From: JAVKBW01 sp040222995
Lineage (GTDB): Bacteria; Pseudomonadota; Alphaproteobacteria; UBA8366; Aestuariispiraceae
Direction of reading: 5' to 3'
NCBI GenBank assembly: GCA_040222995.1
Contig: JAVKBW010000087.1
Location: 124,001-188,000, forward strand
DNA length: 64,000 nt
The position numbers were made by a program, and so were the translations under genes. This document shows positions 60,072 to 64,000 of this stretch, in pieces. The notes under the pieces were generated by a model. The model saw only the letters and a list, made by a program, of their open reading frames with translations. It did no database searches and had not been told where the DNA came from. How positions within the stretch are numbered: the stretch's first letter is position 1; every line of letters starts with the position of its first letter.

Positions 60072-60746
60072 TTATTCGTTCTTCAGGGTGCGAATATTGT
60101 CAGCATATCTGGCCGGGCCGCCGGTAAAGGTCGCTGTGCCGGCAACAAGAACGTTTGCGCCGGCGGCGATGGCCAGTTTGGCGGTGTCCGGGTTGATGCC
60201 GCCATCGACTTCAAGGTCGATCTCGCGGCCGCTACGATCGATCATGTCGCGTATTGCGGCAATTTTCGGGATTTGTGTTTCGATAAAGGCCTGCCCGCCG
60301 AAACCCGGATTGACGGTCATGACAAGTACCAGATCGACCAGATCGACAACCTGTTCCAGAACATCGACCGGGGTTCCCGGATTTAAGGATATTCCGGCTT
60401 TCTTGCCGAGTCCCCGGATAGCCTGCAGGGTCCGGTGAATGTGTGGCCCCGCTTCCGGGTGAACGGTGATGATATCGGCCCCGGCTGACGCGAAATCATC
60501 GAGAAACGGGTCCGCGGGCGAGATCATCAGGTGCACGTCGAAAGGCTTTTGCGAATGCTTGCGAAGGGCTTTCACCACCGGCGGTCCGATGGTCAGATTC
60601 GGTACGAAATGACCGTCCATCACGTCGATATGAATATAATCGGCGCCGGCGGAGTCGATGGCGCGAATTTCCTCGCCCAACTTTGCAAAATCGGCGGACA
60701 GGATACTCGGCGCTATTTTCACCGGATTCGAGTGCGTATCGGCCAT
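60072..60746 (-). CDS. rpe: Ribulose-phosphate 3-epimerase
   Basis: 224 residues from the ATG at 60746; upstream frame residues are unrelated. The TIM-barrel motifs are APSILSADFAKLGEE, IHIDVMDGHFVPNLTIGP, DVHLMI, MTVNPGFGGQ and EVDGGI, covering the metal-binding His and Asp. The enzyme interconverts ribulose 5-phosphate and xylulose 5-phosphate. It is divergent from the first MFS gene. Confidence 0.96.
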   Translation of the reverse strand: MADTHSNPVKIAPSILSADFAKLGEEIRAIDSAGADYIHIDVMDGHFVPNLTIGPPVVKALRKHSQKPFDVHLMISPADPFLDDFASAGADIITVHPEAGPHIHRTLQAIRGLGKKAGISLNPGTPVDVLEQVVDLVDLVLVMTVNPGFGGQAFIETQIPKIAAIRDMIDRSGREIDLEVDGGINPDTAKLAIAAGANVLVAGTATFTGGPARYADNIRTLKNE

Positions 60747-60888
60747 GACGCTTAGGTAGTCCGTCCCGACGCCGGGCGCAAGACGCCTGCCGTTAAACCT
60801 TGCCGTTCCGTCGTTTTTGGCTCGCGTCAGAGGCTCGTTTCTGGCATGCACGGCGGACGGGGCGAATCGTTTTTGGGGAAAACGACAC

Positions 60889-62253
60889 ATGGTTGAAGCA
60901 CTGCGATCAACTTGGGCTTTGTTCCTTGGTCTCGGCCTGATCATGCTCGGCAACGGGTTGCAGGGCAGCCTTGTGTCGATTCGCGCGCAGTTCGAAGTGT
61001 TCGACAACACGACGACAGGCCTGATCATGGGCGGTTACTTCTTCGGGTTTTTCCTGGGGTCGATCATCGTTCCGAAACTGGTGGGCCGTGTCGGCCATGT
61101 GCGTGTGTTCGGGGCGCTTGCCTCATTGTCGTCGCTGGTCATTCTGGTGTTTCCGATCTTTGTTGAACCCTGGGTATGGGTTCTGATGCGCGTTATCACC
61201 GGATTGTCCTATGCGGGGCTTTATATCGTTGTCGAAAGCTGGCTGAACGACCGCGCGGGAAATGAAAACCGGGGACAGTTGCTGGCGATCTACATGCTGG
61301 TATCCAGCCTGGGCATGGGGGCGGGTCCGCTGTTGCTGAACATCCACAGTCCGGCCGATTTCCAGCTTTTCACATTGGTCAGCGCGCTGGTATCCCTCGC
61401 CGTCATACCCGTTCTGGTATCGGCCGCCAAAACGCCGGATTTCAGCGCCCCGTCGACAATTTCACTGAAAAAGCTGTACAGGATTTCACCGCTCGGTCTG
61501 ATCGGCATGCTGCTGGTCGGACTGGGCGCGGGCGCGATGATGGGCATGGGGCCGGTCTATGTCTACCAGTTCGGCCTGACGGTTGCGGATGCCTCCTATT
61601 TCATGAGCGGCATTTTCGTCGGCGTGTTCGTTATGACCTGGCCGCTGGGGCATTTTTCGGACCGGTTCGACCGGCGGACCGTTATCGCCACAGTGTCGAT
61701 AATTTCGGCCGGTATCGCTTTCGCCTGTATGTTCATTCCGGGCGACATGTCGATACTGGTTTTGCTGTCCGGGCTTGTGGTTGGCGGGTTTCTGTTCCCG
61801 CTCTATTCCATGTGTATCGCCCATACCAACGACTTTCTAGAGCCGAACCAGATGGTCGCGGCAAGTGCTACACTGGTGATGGCGAACGGGTTGGGCGCGA
61901 TGCTCGGACCGAGCCTGACAGGCTATGCGATGGATCTTTTCGGTCCGCCCGGGTTCTTTCTGACCGTTGCGGCCTCGGCCGGCCTGATCGCAGCCTTCGC
62001 TTTCTGGCGGATGACGCGGCGGACGGCGGTTCCGATCGGCGAACAGGGGCACTTCGTGCCGATGACCACGTCGGCGATGGGCGTCGCGCTGAATCCGGAA
62101 GCCGAATATGAGGAGTACGGGTTTTCGGTTCTGGAAGATCAGGACGCTACGAACGATCCGGAAAGGGCAGACGATTCGGACAGGTTCGATCCGGTTATCG
62201 AGATCGACGAAGACCATGATCCGCTCATCGACAAGCCGCCCCCGACGCCATGA
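60889..62253 (+). CDS. MFS transporter with long acidic C-terminal tail
   Basis: About 454 residues from the ATG at 60889 (GGGGAA upstream). Twelve membrane helices are apparent, with MFS loop GGYFFGFFLGSIIVPKLVGR and HFSDRFDRRTVIAT. It resembles the YcaD group of transporters. The last 50 or so residues form a soluble tail rich in Asp and Glu (LEDQDATNDPERADDSDRF, then EIDEDHDPLID). Its substrate is not known. Its stop overlaps the DksA/TraR-like start by four bases. Confidence 0.85.
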   Translation: MVEALRSTWALFLGLGLIMLGNGLQGSLVSIRAQFEVFDNTTTGLIMGGYFFGFFLGSIIVPKLVGRVGHVRVFGALASLSSLVILVFPIFVEPWVWVLMRVITGLSYAGLYIVVESWLNDRAGNENRGQLLAIYMLVSSLGMGAGPLLLNIHSPADFQLFTLVSALVSLAVIPVLVSAAKTPDFSAPSTISLKKLYRISPLGLIGMLLVGLGAGAMMGMGPVYVYQFGLTVADASYFMSGIFVGVFVMTWPLGHFSDRFDRRTVIATVSIISAGIAFACMFIPGDMSILVLLSGLVVGGFLFPLYSMCIAHTNDFLEPNQMVAASATLVMANGLGAMLGPSLTGYAMDLFGPPGFFLTVAASAGLIAAFAFWRMTRRTAVPIGEQGHFVPMTTSAMGVALNPEAEYEEYGFSVLEDQDATNDPERADDSDRFDPVIEIDEDHDPLIDKPPPTP

Positions 62254-62603
62254 CCGGAAGCCGCGACGATATCGATCTCGAGGCTTTCGGAATCGCGCTG
62301 ACGGCCCGGCGCGCGGAACTGGCGGGGTTGACCGAAACGTCGAGAGACGCGCGCGCCACGGTCGAGCTGGACCAGACAATGGTCGGACGCTTATCGCGCA
62401 TGGATGCATTGCAGGGCCAGCAGATGGCGCTGGAACAGGACCGCCGGCGCAAGGCGGAAATCCAGCGGATCGATGCCGCCCTGGATCGTTTGGAAAAGGG
62501 CGACTACGGCTATTGCAGCCTCTGCGATGAACCGATACCGGGAAAACGCCTTCAACTCGATCCGGCGATCGGCACCTGTATCAATTGCGCCGGTGCGAAA
62601 TAG
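62250..62603 (+). CDS. DksA/TraR-type C4 zinc-finger protein
   Basis: 117 residues. A coiled-coil-like N-terminal part with many Arg, Asp and Glu (residues 10-85) is followed by the zinc finger CSLCDEPIPGKRLQLDPAIG and CINC, matching the TraR/DksA C-terminal family motif. Members bind the RNA polymerase secondary channel. The protein is shorter than DksA (about 150) and longer than TraR (about 73). It is translationally coupled to the MFS gene before it and is nine bases before the next MFS gene. A regulatory role is inferred. Confidence 0.85.
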   Translation: MTGSRDDIDLEAFGIALTARRAELAGLTETSRDARATVELDQTMVGRLSRMDALQGQQMALEQDRRRKAEIQRIDAALDRLEKGDYGYCSLCDEPIPGKRLQLDPAIGTCINCAGAK

Positions 62604-62611
62604 AAAAGCCG

Positions 62612-63877
62612 ATGCAGTCCTACAGAAACTTTCTCTCGATAAACGGCCGGCTGATCTGTTTTGGTGTGCTCGCGGCGTTTTCCTCAGCCTTCGGCCAGAC
62701 CTTTTTCATCTCGCTGTTCGGGGCGGAGATCCGGGAAACCTTTGACCTGTCGCACGGTGATTTCGGGGCGGTTTATTCTGCCGGAACGCTGGCGAGCGCC
62801 GGTTTCCTGATCTGGACCGGCAAGATGATCGACCAGATCGATCTGCGGATCTACATGGTCGCAATCTGTCTTGGCCTCGCCGCGGCCTGTGTCGGTATGT
62901 CGCTGGCCGGATCGGTCGTAACCCTGATTGCCGTGGTCTTCTGCCTTCGACAGTTCGGGCAAGGTTTGTTGAGCCATACCTCCAGCACGACGATGGCCCG
63001 CTATGTGTTTCCCGGCCGTGGCAAGGCGGTCGGCCTGGCGGCGTTGGGTTTTCCGCTTGGCGAGGCGGTGTTTCCAAGTATCGCCGTTGCGATGATTTTC
63101 GCCGTCGGCTGGCGTCAGACCTGGCTGTTCTGTGCGGCTTTCATTGTCGTGATTCTGGTTCCCGCCGCCCTGATACTTCTGCGCAGACACCGGGAGCGGG
63201 ATCAGGCCTACCGCAATCGCCTAGATGACGAGGAAAGGTCAAGGGTTGCATCGGGCCTGACCGAGATGTCCGACTGGACCCGGGCCCGGGTTTTGCGCGA
63301 CAGACGGTTCTATCTGGCCCTGCCGGCGATCCTGGCGCCTTCGTTCGTGTTCACCGGCCTGTTTTTTCATCAGGTTCATCTGGTCGAGCTGCAGGGATGG
63401 ACGATGGAGGGGCTTGCCGCGTCCTATTTCGCTTACAGTGCAGCAACAATCGGGTCTTCAGTCGCCGGCGGCGCGCTGATCGATCGCGTCGGCGCGGTCC
63501 GGCTGCTGCCGTGGTTTCTTCTGCCGCTGATCGCCGCTGTTGCTGTACTGATTGTCGGCGGATCAAGCTGGACGGTCTGGCCGTATATGGTGCTGGTCGG
63601 GTTGAACGCCGGCATGTCGCATGCCCTGTTCAGCGCGATCTGGGCCGAAATTTACGGTACCCGCTTTCTCGGCTCGCTGAAGGCGATGTCTTCCGCCCTG
63701 ATGGTGTTTTCAAGCGCCCTGTCGCCGTTCCTCTTGGGGCTTTTCTTCGATCTGGGAGCGGATATGATGACCCTCTGCCTCGGGCTGATGGCGTATTTGC
63801 TGTTCACCATCCTGCTGGCGACGGCCGCGATGCGCGGTTATCTTGCGGCCGGCCTTGGCGGGCCGGCGCCGGCCTGA
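62612..63877 (+). CDS. MFS transporter (second)
   Basis: About 421 residues from the ATG at 62612; a short upstream frame overlaps the zinc-finger gene. It shows about twelve membrane helices, beginning ICFGVLAAFSSAFGQTFFIS, with the MFS loop KMIDQIDLR. Sequence features resemble the oxalate/formate-antiporter-like (monocarboxylate) MFS group, but this is weak. The ribosome site is poor, suggesting coupling to upstream translation. Substrate not known. Confidence 0.83.
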   Translation: MQSYRNFLSINGRLICFGVLAAFSSAFGQTFFISLFGAEIRETFDLSHGDFGAVYSAGTLASAGFLIWTGKMIDQIDLRIYMVAICLGLAAACVGMSLAGSVVTLIAVVFCLRQFGQGLLSHTSSTTMARYVFPGRGKAVGLAALGFPLGEAVFPSIAVAMIFAVGWRQTWLFCAAFIVVILVPAALILLRRHRERDQAYRNRLDDEERSRVASGLTEMSDWTRARVLRDRRFYLALPAILAPSFVFTGLFFHQVHLVELQGWTMEGLAASYFAYSAATIGSSVAGGALIDRVGAVRLLPWFLLPLIAAVAVLIVGGSSWTVWPYMVLVGLNAGMSHALFSAIWAEIYGTRFLGSLKAMSSALMVFSSALSPFLLGLFFDLGADMMTLCLGLMAYLLFTILLATAAMRGYLAAGLGGPAPA

Positions 63878-63913
63878 CCGTGAGAGTGAACCGACTTTCG
63901 ATTGGAGACATGG

Positions 63914-64000
63914 ATGAAATATTGGCTTTTCAAATCCGAACCCGGCGCATGGTCCTGGGACGATCAGGTAAAGGCCGGCGCAAAGGGCGATTGCTGGGAC
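63914..64000 (+). CDS. EVE-domain protein (thymocyte nuclear protein 1 family), 3' end beyond the window
   Basis: Only 29 codons are visible, from the ATG at 63914 after TTGGAG. MKYWLFKSEPGAWSWDDQVK is the start of EVE/PUA-like proteins, which bind modified bases in nucleic acid in some members. The gene follows the second MFS by 36 bases. The rest, including function, lies outside the window. Confidence 0.8.
   Translation, partial: MKYWLFKSEPGAWSWDDQVKAGAKGDCWD

Noticed and set aside
63914..64000. EVE-domain gene as evidence of a defence or restriction island
   Set aside because: Only 29 codons are visible and the preceding genes are transporters and a DksA-like protein; no nuclease, methylase or McrBC-type genes are present.
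1..64000. CRISPR arrays, tRNA or rRNA genes, insertion sequences, integrase or attachment sites
   Set aside because: Looked for regularly spaced repeats, cloverleaf-type sequences, transposase motifs and flanking inverted repeats; none seen, and gene spacing leaves little room.

Overview
The window is chromosomal DNA from an alphaproteobacterium, probably a free-living, possibly marine, Rhodospirillales-like or Rhizobiales-like heterotroph. I infer this from the complete ccoNOQP-ccoGHIS respiratory cluster with an FNR/FixK box, a cysteine-bearing FNR-type regulator, the rpe / heparinase-like / purH gene set, and several ABC importers with their own catabolic genes. By eye the GC content is in the high fifties, with AT-rich divergent promoter regions. 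I saw no rRNA, tRNA, CRISPR array, insertion sequence or prophage gene. Gene density is high and almost all genes lie in short-spaced or overlapping operons.

Region A (1-18.8 kb) is a divergent sugar-type catabolic island around an RpiR-family regulator gene (8174-9064). The leftward operon encodes a complete 2-oxoacid dehydrogenase (E1 alpha, E1 beta, E2, E3), an enlarged transaldolase-family protein placed between E1 beta and E2, a class II ketose-bisphosphate aldolase and a CbbY-like HAD phosphatase. The rightward operon encodes a Tat-exported sugar-binding protein, two permeases, an ATPase, a transglutaminase-like protein, an FGGY sugar kinase, a VOC protein and an NTF2-flavin monooxygenase. 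The gene content suggests import, phosphorylation, aldol cleavage and oxidative decarboxylation of a ketose or polyol that I cannot name. Region B (18.9-28.4 kb) is ccoNOQP-ccoGHIS for high-affinity cbb3 oxidase, a divergent hemerythrin-like gene sharing an FNR box with it, and an fnr-type regulator gene.

Region C (28.5-46.1 kb) looks like an amine or agmatine utilisation locus. It contains a kinase / M23 / class III aminotransferase fusion, a second class III aminotransferase, a glutamine-synthetase-like ligase, a second RpiR regulator, a branched-chain-type ABC importer (with a LivM-LivG fusion), three amide hydrolases, N-carbamoylputrescine amidase (aguB), agmatine deiminase (aguA, apparently with a Tat signal) and an aldehyde dehydrogenase. 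Region D (46.3-51.5 kb) holds a CaiB-type CoA-transferase directly followed by a methylsuccinyl-CoA-dehydrogenase-like gene, then a choline-sulfatase and a short-chain dehydrogenase.

Region E (51.5-64 kb) contains purH, a five-gene polysaccharide operon (a wHTH plus Rossmann-like protein, a NusG/RfaH-like protein, then WbpL-, WbpV- and WbpM-like enzymes, suggesting QuiNAc-initiated glycan synthesis), a heparinase II/III-like gene, rpe, two MFS transporters flanking a DksA/TraR zinc-finger gene, and the start of an EVE-domain gene. Two identical-format 15-bp palindromes 22 bp apart lie upstream of the polysaccharide operon. Starts were chosen from ribosome-binding sites and family alignment from memory; no database search was possible.
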